Source of the DNA: Phialocephala subalpina
Lineage: Eukaryota > Ascomycota > Leotiomycetes > Helotiales > Mollisiaceae
Direction: 5' to 3'
DNA: 64,000 nucleotides
Assembly: GCA_900073065.1 (NCBI GenBank)
Contig: FJOG01000011.1
Span: forward strand, 698,882 to 762,881
Translations under genes and position numbers: made by a program
The notes under the pieces: generated by a model
What the model saw: the letters and a program-made list of their open reading frames with translations, nothing else
Database searches by the model: none
Told to the model about the DNA's origin: nothing
Shown here: positions 44,297 through 57,027 of the stretch, piece by piece
Numbering within the stretch: the stretch's first letter is position 1
Layout of the letters: each line of letters starts with the position of its first letter

Positions 44297-45413
44297 ATGG
44301 CACCAGTACAGCACCTCACCACGCCCCCGGGCAAAACGGACCTCGCATACGTTCTGCCATGCTTCACCGGCGAATTATGGACAATCCCCACCTCAAACAG
44401 TACACTGCGCCTGCTGGTAACCGGCAAGGAAACAGACAATGCCTTCGCAATCGTCGGGACAGGCGGTACATTCGACAAGCCTATCGGATTCCACTATCAC
44501 AAAGAGGCTCACGATGTCTTCCTCTGTCTCAAGGGCAAGATCAATGTCTGGGCGAATGATAAGGCGAGGAGTCTTGGGCCGGGGGATTTTGCTAGTGTGC
44601 CTCCTGTATGATTCTACTTCCACCCAATCTGCAAGAGTGAAAGAATGATGCTGATGAGATTACAATGGATAGGGAACGATCCATCAATACCAGATCGACT
44701 CAGCCCACACCGAATTCATCGGCCTAATCATCCCCGGCGGCTGGGAAGAATTCTTCCGCTTCATCGGTGAACCCTACGTCGGACCTCTCTTCCCGACCAA
44801 CGACCGTCGAAACCCCTTCGAAGTCCTAATCCCGAAGCTCATGGCTGCCACTGAGAAATTTGATATGATACCTGTGAGAGAGAAGGCACAATTTGATCCT
44901 CAGCCTTGGGATGGGAGTGAGGTGTCTTTGCCGGGGAAGTGTGAGGATGGTGGGTATTTTTTGAAAGAGGGGGCGGGTGAGAAATTCGTTGTTGGTGGGA
45001 CGGTTGTTAGGCCGATGGCGAGGAGAGAGGAGACGAATGGCAGATTCTCGATTTATAGCTTGGAGGCGAGCAGTGTGCATGCTGGGAAGGGATTGAATAA
45101 AAATGTGGAGTTTAAGGATACACATCATGCAGTTTATACTGTTGAAGGTGTGGTCAAGTTGGGTATTGATGGGAGTGAAGTGAACACGACGGTTGGAGAG
45201 ACAACCTTTGTTCCTGCGGGAACGAAATGGACCTTTGAGGCGGGTAGTACCTATGCGAGAGCGTATGTTTTTGCGAATGGTGGTGGGATTGGAGAAATCT
45301 TGACAAGCGTGGGAAGCAAGTATGATTTTGCGGCTGTGCCGGCGGAAGTGGAGAGTTGGGATGAGAGCGGGTTGAAGGGCTTAGAGGCGGAGTTGAAGTT
45401 CGCTGTTGTATAG
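44297..45413 (+). CDS. Quercetin 2,3-dioxygenase-like bicupin
   Basis: Metal-dependent dioxygenase type that opens the flavonol heterocycle with release of CO. Model join(44297..44605,44673..45413), 349 aa, phase 0 junction; intron 44606-44672. Two cupin domains: the first has GFHYHKEAHDVFLCLKGKIN with His66 and His68 and a later His107 (TIHQYQ); the second has the TVEGVVKLGIDG and VPAGTKWTFEAG strands. In the characterised Aspergillus enzyme the equivalent metal ligands are His66, His68, Glu73 and His112; here position 73 is Asp. There is no signal peptide, whereas classical Aspergillus quercetinase is secreted. It therefore belongs to the family but the exact substrate is open (flavonol, pirin-like or other). 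Confidence 0.82.
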
Positions 45414-46062
45414 AGTAAATATTAGAAATATCACTTCATCGTTGAGACCCGTCTTGGATATTGGATATGTACACCTATCCCTTCACAGCCCGAAGATGAC
45501 TGTCGCTCGGGGTAAGGGGTGGAAAAAGGAGATTTGTTACTTGTAAGTGATGCGTACAAGCATTGAGTTGACTAGAATTCTAAAATGAAGGGCAATCATT
45601 CTCAGGACCAGAGCCTGCGATGTACATATGCATTGTGATGAACGGGGAAGGCTCGCTTGTGACATGTCTATGTTCGGTGGAAGTCTCATTTCGAGAAAGG
45701 AAGGAGGCGCGATGTGTGTTTCCACAGAAGATGAGGCGAAGCAAACGGAAGATGAAGAACGTTGTCAATGATCATTCAAAGATCGCGCGTAATTGACGAA
45801 TACACAGAGGGGTATTAGGCCGTGTATTATAGAATTATGGAAAGTTGCTCCCTCCGTACACATGGTGCATCCAGGACCACATCTCCGCCTTTCCTCCCTG
45901 CTCCTCCCCGCCGCCTAGCCCTAGCCCGGACGAAAAAATCCCCAAGAAAGAAAAGCAGAAACAGAAGCGTAGAAAGTTGTTGTTCGTCATTTTTCAAAAT
46001 TTCAAAGATCGCGTGTCACCAGCACTCCGCTACATTGACCTCGCTGTGCCAGAACGTCGATA
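45414..46062. other. Convergent intergenic region
   Basis: Between the 3' ends of the bicupin gene (+) and the Zn2Cys6-type gene (-). No gene recognised. The frames at 45822-46144 are antisense to the downstream gene end or featureless. Confidence 0.4.
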
Positions 46063-47955
46063 TCAAGAGGCATCTGGCACTGACGCCGAATCCTGTCCAG
46101 TAAAGCTTCCGTTCGTGGTATTAAACATTGCCATAAATCCATAATTGAGTCCGTCAACATTGGACTGGATCTGGGGACGTTCCGGACGTCGAGGTGGTGA
46201 TGCTCCATACAAATCTTGCTCATTCTCGTAGTCCACCGTTTCTTCATCCTTTGGAGGTGCATTTCGCTGCGAGGTAGATGGGACAAAAGATGATGGGTAA
46301 TAGTACGAATTGGAGGGTCTTGGAACCTGCCGTGGTCTTGGAAGGTCATCGACCTTGACTTTACTTAGTGACTTATGATTAAAGTTAGGAAGGGATGTGT
46401 CTCACCGGATATGGTGAAGAATAGTACTGGCCAGACGGACCAGTAGCAATAGTGAGATTGTCAGCAGGGGTCGAAGTTCTGGTGGAAGGTTTCTTTAACT
46501 TCTCCTTCGCATATGCGGCCATTTCCTCATTAATAAGAGTATAGCGATAAGCGACGCCTCTCTTGCTATATTCCTCGCAGGTTGGATGTCTTTTGTTATA
46601 ACCTCTCCTCTTGAAGCAATATTCCCAACAACCTATTTGAATATCAGTCCTTGCATAGATTGAGTAAATTTAGAATGACTATACCGCCGTTCGGACGGTG
46701 AGCGCCAATTTGGATCCAATCCTGGTTCGGATTCATCCATTGACGAGGAGGCTTCGACACTTCTCTCGGTGAGACGGCGGACCTGTGATATAGGCAATTT
46801 CCAATTTCCGGGCGTTTCGCGGGACGTCGTTGACGGACTGTCGCATCGATCGTACTCGCGCTTGAAGACGGAATATCTGACCAGAAAGCTGTTAGAATAC
46901 ACTATAATGTTATTATCGAGATGCTTGTCACCTGCTGCTTGTCGTGAAAAATAGCTCGATTCCCCGCCTACACGTAAAGCATGTGGGGCTTGACGTTGTA
47001 CTTCAGCTGGAGCTCTTGCATCAAGATTCCTGGACCTTTGGTGTGGCCGCTCCAAACCTTCTCCAAGCTGCCAACTCTCGGATAGATTATGCGAGATTGC
47101 TTCGTGTTCGACAAGCACATCGCATCTTAGGCTTGTTGACATTTTGATGGTTGCTGTGTTTGCACGGTCGCTCGACCATGCCTTGATCCAATATTCTGTA
47201 CACACATCCGTCGGAAGGGCATGGATGGCGAAGCGTAGGAACTTAGAAAACAGAGGTCCCTCGGTTTCCTCCAGGTTCTCTATTGTTTCGAGTTTACTAA
47301 GATCCACACCTATCTTTCTTGGACTCCACGTGATGACATCTTCTTTGACAGCATCACGAACTGTAGTTGGGTTAGAATTAGTTCTGATAGCTGTGGAAGT
47401 CAACCTACGTGAGACTCCGAGACGGTCCATGAATGTACCATCTTTGCTGATCCTGGAAAATGGTCAGCAGGCAGCTGCGGGGCCAAGGTCTTTGGCTGAA
47501 GATCTCTAGTGCCTGATGCATGACAAAGACAGTAGAAGTAGACAGACTCCTTTGTTGAGGGGGAGCATATTCTATTGCATACTGATGTGGCTGAGTCGAA
47601 GCGACCCATGCTTGCTGTGTTGCTGGAGGAAGAGTAGCGAGTGCTCCTTCTCTAGTTCCTCTCGCCTGCGATGGCTTTGTGCAGATGTGCCTCCCGTCTA
47701 CCTGGGTTCTCGACCTAAGTGAAGGCAGTTGCGACTGCGAATCGATTAGTAATGATCGTCAAACAGGAGAAGTTGAGATCAGAGATCGCAAATATGAATA
47801 GCTGGGCCTATTAAGTCTCACCAGAATGGATATCTCTCATCGCAGCGAACATGGCGTTCTTTGCAGGTCAAGCAGCTGTTCTTGGATCTTGGATGATGTC
47901 GGCGTCGTATAGCCGTGTAGGACATATAAGTGTGACGAAATTGGGAAAAACTCAT
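46063..47955 (-). CDS. Zn2Cys6-type gene, exon model incomplete and possibly degenerate
   Basis: From ATG at 47955 the first exon reads MSFSQFRHTYMSYTAIRRRH, then NSCLTCKERHVRCDERYPF (CX2CX6C). A GTGAGA donor and TTCGCAG acceptor bring in CRNCLHLGRE, completing CX2C, but the sixth cysteine position is Pro (GAA CCC) and a TAG follows soon after. Downstream pieces look coding: ALATLPPATQQAWVASTQPH and FVMHQALEIFSQRPW, then WSPRKIGVDLSKLETIENLE and FLRFAIHALPTDV, then NPNQDWIQIGAHRPNGGCWE and CFKRRGYNKRHPTCEEYSKR, and a last exon with SKVKVDDLPRPRQVPRP and SPPRRPERPQIQ to a stop at 46063. I cannot join all of these without guesswork, so they could be one regulator gene, two genes or a decaying gene. 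Its place next to the hydrolase and bicupin makes a local regulator conceivable. Confidence 0.5.
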
Positions 47956-49916
47956 CAACACTATGAATACTCTAGCTATGAGTTGGTCGGCAGCTAGTTG
48001 AATTTCAGCGCTGGTAAAGTAAACAACCAAATGGCTCCAGGTTATAAGATAATGTATCCTTCGTGAAAGAGTCAAGCTCCATCCCAGCCTGAAATAGATG
48101 CGGAAAGAGGTCTGGGAATTTCTTCTTAACTGACAGCAAGCACTCACCCTCTTCGTCTCTCAACTTGGCCCTTAAAATCTGGTAGCCAATGATATGCTGA
48201 GTTCCTGTCTAGCAAAGTAGCGACTTAATGTTCCGGTGAGGCTGAACATCTCCTGCACACGTCGTATGTGCAGGTTAGTAAGCAAGGATCACACAACGTT
48301 CAGCCTGTTGCTTACTTTGGGACAGATGATACCTTGCGCAATGAATTGAAAAGCAGAAGCATGGCTAATTGGTCGGTCCAATTCCTTGACCAAAGCTGAA
48401 ATGCCCTAGATATTCTCCGACTATCTCGGCAGAGAAAGGACTCATTCTCGCAAAATCCCGGAATACACATCCCTACCTCCTGGAGCCTCTATCGTTCCAA
48501 TGCCCACGATCCAACTTTCTAATTATCAAAACAATCGAAACTTTAAAATAATTCTCAAATGGCAATGTCCAGAAAACGGAAAATGTCTAACAGCGATTTA
48601 AATATTCGTCCGCGCAACTCCCTCTTTCGAGCAAAATAAGGTGCGGTACTCGCAGGTATAGAGATTGTCCAGCCTTGGCAGGAAGTCTGGCAAATAGAGA
48701 ATGTCCGACACGAATCCAGAGATTTTGCGACATTATCTCCAAGCCAGTTCTCTTCTAAACCATCGTGCAATTATCCGAAACCATTTGAGTCATTGCTGCG
48801 ACGAGAAATCTTCTCAATTTCGAGGACAACCTGAAAATCAAGATTCTTCTACTTTAGCAGAATTACCAGCCGCGAAGGGCATCGAGAAAGGTTGGAGTCG
48901 AGAAAAATCGTGCAATGCATGGATGAGGGATCTGACTCCTGAGCGTGTGATATGCTGTATGTATCCTCCAGGCTTGATTTATCGCAACCATGGCAAAAGA
49001 ACCACAAGGAGTAAGAGTTTAAACTGTCGACTTTATGAGCATGACCCTTGATTTCTGCGAACAGACATTGCTCTCCTCGAGCTTCCTACTCAAGTCAAAA
49101 TCTCCTCGCCCGATTCGGAAGGGACAGCTCACATTTGCCTACCCTTCACTCTTCTTCTCGATCTAGGACACTCCCCCAATCACTTCGCTTCTCAACAATC
49201 TTGGAGAAAAGAGATGCGGAAAATCATGCCGTGCATTCATCTCCTATCAGCTATTGAATAAATGCACACGGCACATACCATCACCCAACCCTTTCCATTC
49301 CTTTCCTGTTTCCTATCCTACCATATATGATCTCCCCTCTCCCTCTGCAACGAATCGCGAATTCGCAAATCCCAACCAGCAAAACCTGCTGTGCTGTAGT
49401 CATTCCCGGGCCCCTGATTTCACACCAGAAAATATGCGCCCAAGTCCATGCAAGCATCAGGGGTATACACAAACGCATGCTTGTATCTCCTCTTCACCTT
49501 GTGCGCCGCGTATACATAAGTAAGAATCAGTATCAGTAATGAAGTAGTTGCGCCCTCGCGCCCGAATTCCCAGTCGCAATGATTTCATGATCGTATCGTA
49601 GTGTGCAATTGCTCGCGCCTTTCCCCTGGCTCCTCTCAATATCAATGAAGGAACACCGCTTTCCGATTCCCCAAACGCCGGAGGAAAAAGAGTCAAGTAA
49701 CATACACACAGAAGAAAAGAAAGAAGGTTCCCAGATCTAAAAAGTAAAACAAGAAGTTTGAAAGGTGGCAAATTGGTTGAAAAAGGAGAACGCCGTATGA
49801 TTATGCATGCCTTGCAATCATTTATTATGCCGGGTGTGTATTTGCCGGAGCCAGTCCGGCTGCGCGGCTGTATCGCAGAAAATCGCTGTGACATTTCTTC
49901 AGCGGACGTAAAGTCG
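47956..49916. other. Intergenic region
   Basis: About 2 kb between the start of the Zn2Cys6-type gene and the 3' end of ATG1. No gene, RNA or repeat recognised. Open frames at 48701-49051 (+) and 49457-49894 (-) show no motif. Confidence 0.4.
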
Positions 49917-52900
49917 TTACGCGTTAAGAGTATCTATTTGGGTGGTGTATTTGGGACTGGCGTCGTGCCACCGCTGGAGTGGTGGGTGATGCTGGATGGT
50001 CTTGGTGAGGAGGGAGGAAGAGATTGGTGCTTGGCGATCAAGGCCATTTTCTTTCTGAGTGTCGACAGGCGTGTTTTGATCATTGCTACAACTGCAAGAT
50101 GTTAGGTACTGTGACTAAATGGGAAGAAAATATGAGAGAATGTGAAGAGATGAGTAGAAATACCTTTCATCACAGCCTGTCTATCTTCAAGATAGATGCC
50201 GTTGACAGTACCATCACCCTCTTCCTTGTTCACCTTCTCTTCTCTAAGACTCGAAGATCGTCTTCGCTGTGGAGTCAAATCATCATCGTTTTCAAGAACC
50301 GCCTCCAACATTCTGATAGCCGTGATGTAAGAAATCTCGCATCCTGGAAGATCCTCATTCGCAATCTCGTTGATGGCTGCTGAACGACTCATCTCCAATG
50401 CACGATCATACATCAACTTCTCAGCAGTGATGCCTGAGCTCAACACAACACCATCTGTCGACGAGGCACCAGCGAGTCTCGACGCACTAGTATGGTTGCT
50501 TGGATGACCGGGGTGGTCTTCAGGCAACTTCTTCTGAGCATCAAGGAGCTTCAGTCGGACGACTTCAGCCTTCTCCAAGACCTCATTAAAGCGGTTGCGA
50601 ACCCATTGTACAGCACTGTTGATTCTGTTCCCGGCGGACACACTGCTAGCAGATTCTGCTCTGATATGACCTCCAGGGAGAATCTCACCACGTGACTTCC
50701 GATTCCACCAGCCACCTGCAATATCCATAGATTTAGCAAGCAATGATAGAGCTTTCACGTATAATACGAGAGCCTCTTCAGAGAGAGCTACTATAGCTTC
50801 AGTTGTGAGACCCTCATCATCTTGGATCGAGCCTCCTGACTTATCAGCAGTTGGGCCTCCAAGACCATGATCCATAGAAGGTGCCATGGGAATGAGCTGC
50901 TTGTACTTGACTTCTGCAAATCCGTACACAACATCGCTCCGAGTAGCTGACTCCTCAATGTAGTTGACAGCTTTCTGATCCTCGTCGATTGGCCCAGCTG
51001 GTCGTGAATCTCCAATCAAGCCAACTGGTGTTGGATATGCTGGGAATGGACTGTATAACTGAGGAGGCGAAACACCTTTGCCAATGAGATGTGGCGACCA
51101 GCCTACTCCGAATACTCTCACACTTGCCCCATGAAGAGCTTTAGCAATCGCTGAAGTCGTAGACGGGCTGCCGTAAGATTTGCCGAAAGAATTTTGTCGC
51201 TGTGGGACAATATCCTGTCTTGGCTTTCCTTGTGCGATCTGAATAGCACGTGAAGGTGACGCTGGTACCGCACCAGTTGCAGAATTGGGGTTACCCTGAG
51301 TGGTCGCTCGTCTGGGTAGTCTTCCGTCCGATCGAACTGATACAGCCTTTGTACCTTGTAACCTAGGGTTTGCTGCCATCTCATCTGCAAATGCATTGAC
51401 TTCGACAGCTCGCTTTTCCACGAGTACATATTCTCGAGCATCACGAACAGCTTGCTCGGCCTCTTCGATTGCTTCTCTACTCTGTGGGTCTTCTGTCGAT
51501 CTCTGCTCTCCCGTTAGTCCGTCGTCCACTGACGATTTTCGAGACGACAGTCGCTTCTCCCTAAGTGAAGACGGTCGGTGTGCTTGTATGGTTTCTGCAT
51601 TGGGAGCTGTTGCTGAAGATGGAATTGGTGGTCGCTTCTGGTCGCGAGAACTGGGTCGGACGTCAATTGGTTGCCTGGGTGGAGTGCCCGCGACTTGCTG
51701 GACTAGAACTGCCTTTTGTGGTTTGGGTGATGATGATATTGGCTGAGATCGTGGTGATGATGAGTATGCAGGAGAGTCACTCGAAGCTTTCACTCGACGA
51801 TCACTTCTTGTTGACGGCGTTCTTTGCAAGCCAGCGTCTTCAGACTGTGCCTTCGAACTCCGTCCAGTTGCTGCGGGCCGATCTTCACTCTTTACTTTTG
51901 GCGTTCGAGATGTTGGAATTTCAGCAGGTCGATCGTCGCCCACCAATCCTGGAATTGGCTCCACGACAACTGGATGCTTGAAGAACTTTTCGAAAGCTAA
52001 GCGCTCGATCGGTGTTCGCTTCAACAACGCCTTAATCAGTTCCTTCATTTGTGGACTCAGAACTGCCTCTTTGGTAAACTTGATGTGGTCCTCGCTTTGT
52101 TCGATCTTTCGAAGTAGTTCAACATGGTTATTGGCTCGAAATGGTGGCCGTCCAGTCATCATCTCGAATAGGACAGTTCCTACAGACCACAAATCGGCTT
52201 TGGCGTCGTATTTCTCGTACCGAAGGATTTCTGGTGCCATGTACAATGGGGAGCCGCACAATGTCTCGGCCAGGGACGTCGAAGGCAAGGATCGAGCAAA
52301 ACCGAAGTCGGCAATCTTGAGCATTGGGAGCGACATAAGGCCTACGGTTGGGATCATAGCCTCTGTGCTAGCGCTCATGACCAACTGCCTACTATTTGCA
52401 TGTTCTGCCAGCCATTTCGGTGATGGAAGTAGCAACAAATTCTGTGGCTTGACATCTCGATGGATGAAGTTTCTCTCCCTCAAGAATTCCATCGCGCTCG
52501 CAAGTTGCTTCAGGAAATGTCGTACAATGACTTCGTGTAGTCCTCCGGCAGGTGGCATTGGGTATTTCTCGACCATGCTTCTCAGTGCTGGATTGTCCGC
52601 AAGTCTGTCTCTCTTCTTGATGAAGTACGAAAGGTCCCCCAGCTCACAGTATTCCATCACCAAGTGTATATGTGTTGGTGATTCCCGGCAATCGATCAGG
52701 GCAACGATATGAGGATGGTGGAGGCCTTTGAGGATCTCGATTTCGCAGTAGAGGTTCTCCTTGAGCTTCTTGTTAAGCTTCGACAGATTGACCGATTTGA
52801 TGGCGACAAGAGCTCCGGTGGACTACAGATGAGTAAGTCAGCTTTGTTCATCAAGTACAATCCAAAAATACCAATGAAAGTTCATCGGAGATGGAAATGT

Positions 52901-53098
52901 TAGCTGTAGCATGGTGATCCTGCTATTGCATCATCCATCAGTTCAGCATCAAGCACTTACATTGTGAGTCCCCTTGTAGACGGTAGCAAAGCTACCTTTG
53001 CCTATCTCATTATCAATACTGAACGATCCCACCACTTTGTCGCCCGTCCTCGATCGTCTCGATGACGACGACGAGGACGGAGGCGGTTGAGCCGCCAT
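49917..53098 (-). CDS. ATG1: Atg1 autophagy-initiating serine/threonine kinase, three exons
   Basis: Kinase of the Atg1-Atg13-Atg17 complex that starts autophagosome formation. Model complement(join(49917..50092,50164..52822,52961..53098)), 990 aa, phases consistent. Exon 1: Ser run, then [12 protein letters not shown] (glycine loop). Exon 2: VAIKSVN with the ATP-binding Lys55, [28 protein letters not shown] at about 167-174, DFGFARS from about 218, and [11 protein letters not shown] in the activation segment. A long Ser/Pro-rich linker follows, then the C-terminal Atg13-binding helices ([59 protein letters not shown]). The last exon reads [17 protein letters not shown] before the stop. The linker holds several SP and RRxS-like sites. 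The 138-nt intron 52823-52960 is longer than most here. Confidence 0.93.
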
Positions 53099-55499
53099 GG
53101 CAGCGGTTTCGGACACTGCAGGCCAACGGCCTTTGTATGTTGCGCCTGATAAAGAGCTCGAGTACTACCAGGTAAGATGAGGGTATAGACTCGAGGTTAT
53201 TTCGTTCTGCATGTACACAGGAGTCGGGCGAGATGATGAAGAAAGAATCGAAGCTTGGAGAGCTTTGTGTTGGAGGAGGTTGCTTCTGGAAGCGAGCAGA
53301 GAGCTCGAAGGTCAGGTAACCTTACTCGAAAAGAGCCTGCCGGTGACTGGACGGTATCGTCACGGAAACAGAGTGCCTGGATGCGTGGCTGCTAGGCAGG
53401 GCTTCCGGGGAGGCGGCTTTCGATGCGTGAGGATGCGGTGGTCGACAAGGTGCAGGGCGAGGCTGCAGACCGGTTGGTGCAGGTCAGATAGTAATTAACG
53501 AATGGGCGATAGCGGCGCAAGTATCGAGTGCAAGTTAATGACTCGAAGAAGCAGCTGTGGGAAGAGCCAAATGGTCGTGAGTTGCCGTATGAATGTGTAG
53601 ATATGTGTGAATGGGAGAGGAGAAGGAGTAGATGGGATGAGAAGAGGTTGAGGAATCAGGGTGGTAGATGATTAGGAAGGGTAGTCCTAAACATCACGAG
53701 GATGACTCTTGAAGTAGACGCATTCGGTGTAGGGCCAAGTCAAAGGGACCAACCACGCAACACTGGCTGCAGCGATCATTCAGTGCCGACGAAGCGCCTG
53801 CGCCTTTGATAAGAGCAACGACAAGACCCTGAGATAAGACTACGGTGACTTTCTTTGCGCCCCGGTCAAGGAAGAGGTCAAGATCAAGATGGAGAGTGTG
53901 GTTCGTGCCATGGTGAGACGACGACCAAGAATCATGACCTCCCAACGCTTTTCCCCGTTCCTGTGCTCCCAAACCCCATCTCGTACAGGGATGGGATGGA
54001 CATTGGTTCGATTCACCTCGAAAACTGACTTGCGTCAACATCATCGTACATTCACTCTCCAAACAAGAACTTTCCCTAAATATCTTCCATACGATCTCCA
54101 CTCACACCGAGTTCTCAAAGAGGCCTCCCGGCACTCCGATTCCACTCCGGCTACTCCCCTTTGTACTCTTTCGCCTCCAGCTCGCCAAAACGCCATCGAT
54201 GCATCCACACGTTTCTGGGTACGGTCACGCTCGCTGACCACCAGCCAGTACGCAACTTGCGAATTCCTGCATGGCGCCCAAAGAGAATAAATACAGATAA
54301 CATCTCCGATTTGAAGATACAAAGATGGATATGACGGTTGGAGATACTCTTACCAAGGAACAAATGTACGTGGCAGATCCTGAGGCTACCGCTGTCCTTC
54401 AGGGATATAAAGACTGTGCATTGCAGCGCATCGAAGCTGTGGAAACATCTATCGTGGTCTAGCCTCCCATTGTCAAAATCTCAGGTGGTTCTCTCATACG
54501 CAGCATGTATTTGGGACATTCTTGAGGCTATTGAACCAGATGTTAATCGTTGTAGTAGGACGTTTCAAAGTCCTAGGCTGTACCTGACATTCGACATTTT
54601 GGATTCAATTTATCACCTTTGATGATTATAGTACTCCGTAGAATTCAGGACCTGTTCATTTTTAGTAAGAGATCTGGGACTTGGAGGCTGTACCAGGCCT
54701 GCTGATTGTCCCATTCCACGTGATAAAGTCACCATCTTGGTCATCTAAGGCGTGAGCAATTCTTGCCACAGCTTACTCCCTCTTTGTAGCTTTCGCATCT
54801 TGTGCCTTCTGAAAAATACTCTCTATGACTCGCAGAGACTTGCTTGGAACTCTCGTCACATTGCACCATTGTCGAGAGCACGTGACGTTGCATCATCCGC
54901 AAATCTGAGGTGGCACCTGCATCCAGGATCCCGGTGCATGGCTCCTCCTTCATACATTATGCAGAGCAACCTCAATCCACCTCTTCGATACCGAGTATTG
55001 GTTCCCTCCTGGGCCTCAAAAAGTGGTTGGAAAAGGGGTAAGTGATGATGCGCATGGAAAGGGTCTCCTTGCCTCAAGTGGGAGGTGAGAAGTCCCTAGA
55101 GCATCTGAGTTGTCAATGCGGGTTTCTAGAAGAAGCCAGTAATATTCGATCGAGAAATTGCATTGCAGTGCTTAAGCATAATCCTATCGGAAGGAATCTA
55201 GAGTCCTAGACCGGAGGACTCATGAATAAATAGGCACGCGAGTTTTCTGAGGACGTCAACCTGTTGCCTGTTTATGAGATAACGATGTAAGGTAGGATTC
55301 GGGTGATTGAGCTTCTATCATTCGTGTATGAAGGCTTTCGACCGCTATCCAAATCCCGAAATGCAGCAGACCAATGCCAATTTGTACAGACATCCAAAAC
55401 TCATCACAATTCCGGGTCTCATGCAGTAAAGCACTTTTCCTCATGCCTATTCCTCCCAAAACTCCAGGATTCGTCCGTCGCCAACGGGGTATCATCCCT
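53099..55499. other. Intergenic region between ATG1 and ornithine aminotransferase
   Basis: About 2.4 kb including the ATG1 promoter and the 3' region of the aminotransferase gene. No gene recognised. A tRNA T-arm-like string near 54003-54017 has no matching clover-leaf around it. Confidence 0.45.
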
Positions 55500-57027
55500 T
55501 CAAAGATCAACATGAATGTGCACATTCTTCTCACTGTCAGGAATAATCTCATGCTCCTTCTTTCCCTTCAAATCTGGCAATTCGATAATAGACTCGCTGA
55601 TTATTCTCAGAACTTCCTTGACCTGTTCCTCGGTAATGACCAATGGAGGCGCGAGACGAATAATATTCTCGTGCGTAGGTTTGGCCTGCACGACGTTAGT
55701 AGTGCATCTAGCACGTGCGCGGGAACAACGTACCAACAAACCCTTGCTCTTCATCAGCATGCAAAGATCCCATGCTGAATGTCCGCCAGTCTTCGACTCG
55801 TCGATAACGATGGCGTTCAAGAGACCCTTTCCTCGCACAAGCTTGATCATGGGAGACTTCAAGTCCTCCAGACCTTGGCGGAGGACCTTGCCTAGTGCTT
55901 CAGCACGGGCAGTGAGGTCTTCCTCCTCCATGATTTCAAGGGCGCGGATCGAGACAGCGCATCCCAATGGATTTCCTCCATATGTCGAGCCGTGAGTTCC
56001 GGGCTCAATAGTGAGCATGATCTCCTTTGAGCTCAGAACACAAGAGACTGGGTACATGCCACCCGAGATGGCCTTGCCGAGTGTAACCATATCTGGCTTA
56101 ATGCCAGCCCATTCCGAGCACAACATTCTTCCTGTTCGGCCAATTCCAGTCTGGATCTCGTCGCAGATCAGGAGGACATTGTGCTTCTTGCAGAGTTCGT
56201 GGACCTTGGTAAGGTAATCGTCTGCGGGGACAACGACACCGGCTTCGCCTTGAATTGGCTCAACGATGAATGCTGCGGTCTCCTTTCCGTGTGCCTCCAA
56301 TGCTGCCTCCAAATCCTCGACATGGCCGAAGCGGATGCTCTTCTTCGTGGAGGGGCAGATCGCACCGACTCCTGGGACGTATGGGCCGTAGTTGTCTCGA
56401 GATTCGGGGTCGACGGACATAGAAATTGCGGTCATCTGTAGAAATTTATATTTAGCAAACAGTCTCAACAGCCAGGAATTGCAATCTTACTGTTCGACCA
56501 TGGAAGTTCTCAGCAGCGGCAAAGATCAATGCCTTGTCGTGAGGAACCTTCTTGACCTTGTATGCCCACTTTCTCGCAATCTTAATCGCAGTCTCGACCG
56601 CCTCTGCGCCAGTGTTCATGGGTAGCACCATATCGTACCCAAACACATCCTTAACCTTCTCAGCCCACTTCGGGAAGACATCGTTATGGAACGCGCGCGA
56701 GGATAGAGTGAGTCGTGACGCTTGTTCGCAGAGGGCCTTCACCAATTCCGGGTGGCAGTGACCTTGGTTGACGGCACTGTATGCAGACAAGCAGTCGATG
56801 TAATGCTTTCCTTCTGGATCCCAGACACCGCAGCCTTCTGCGCGAGCGAAGACTATAGGCAATGGGTGGTAATTGTGTGCTGCGTATTTGTTTTCGGCCT
56901 CAATTGCAGAAGCTGTTGACGTAGAGTGATACTTGGATTCTTGCAACGCCGCTATCGGCTGGAATGTGGGAGCGGTGGGTTTGAGGGCGCTGCCAGTAAG
57001 GGTCTCTCCGTCTGCGTGGGGTGCCAT
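55500..57027 (-). CDS. CAR2: Ornithine aminotransferase, three exons
   Basis: PLP-dependent enzyme that converts ornithine and 2-oxoglutarate to glutamate semialdehyde and glutamate in arginine catabolism. Model complement(join(55500..55685,55734..56435,56491..57027)), 474 aa, all phases agree. Class III aminotransferase features: [117 protein letters not shown] (PLP Lys), and [14 protein letters not shown]. The N-terminus lacks an obvious mitochondrial presequence, matching cytosolic fungal enzymes. C-terminal extension [20 protein letters not shown] is longer than in yeast. Secure. Confidence 0.95.

Noticed and set aside
46633..47430. Single 265-codon minus-strand frame taken as one exon
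   Set aside because: Better splice and frame evidence shows that parts of it (for example near 46700-46800) are shadows of another frame (NPNQDWIQIGAHRP), so it was not called as one exon.
49457..49894. 145-codon minus-strand frame downstream of ATG1
   Set aside because: No motif, lies in probable 3' UTR, and composition is unremarkable.
54003..54017. tRNA T-arm-like string GGTTCGATTCACC
   Set aside because: No acceptor stem, D-arm or anticodon arm can be placed upstream at the correct distance.
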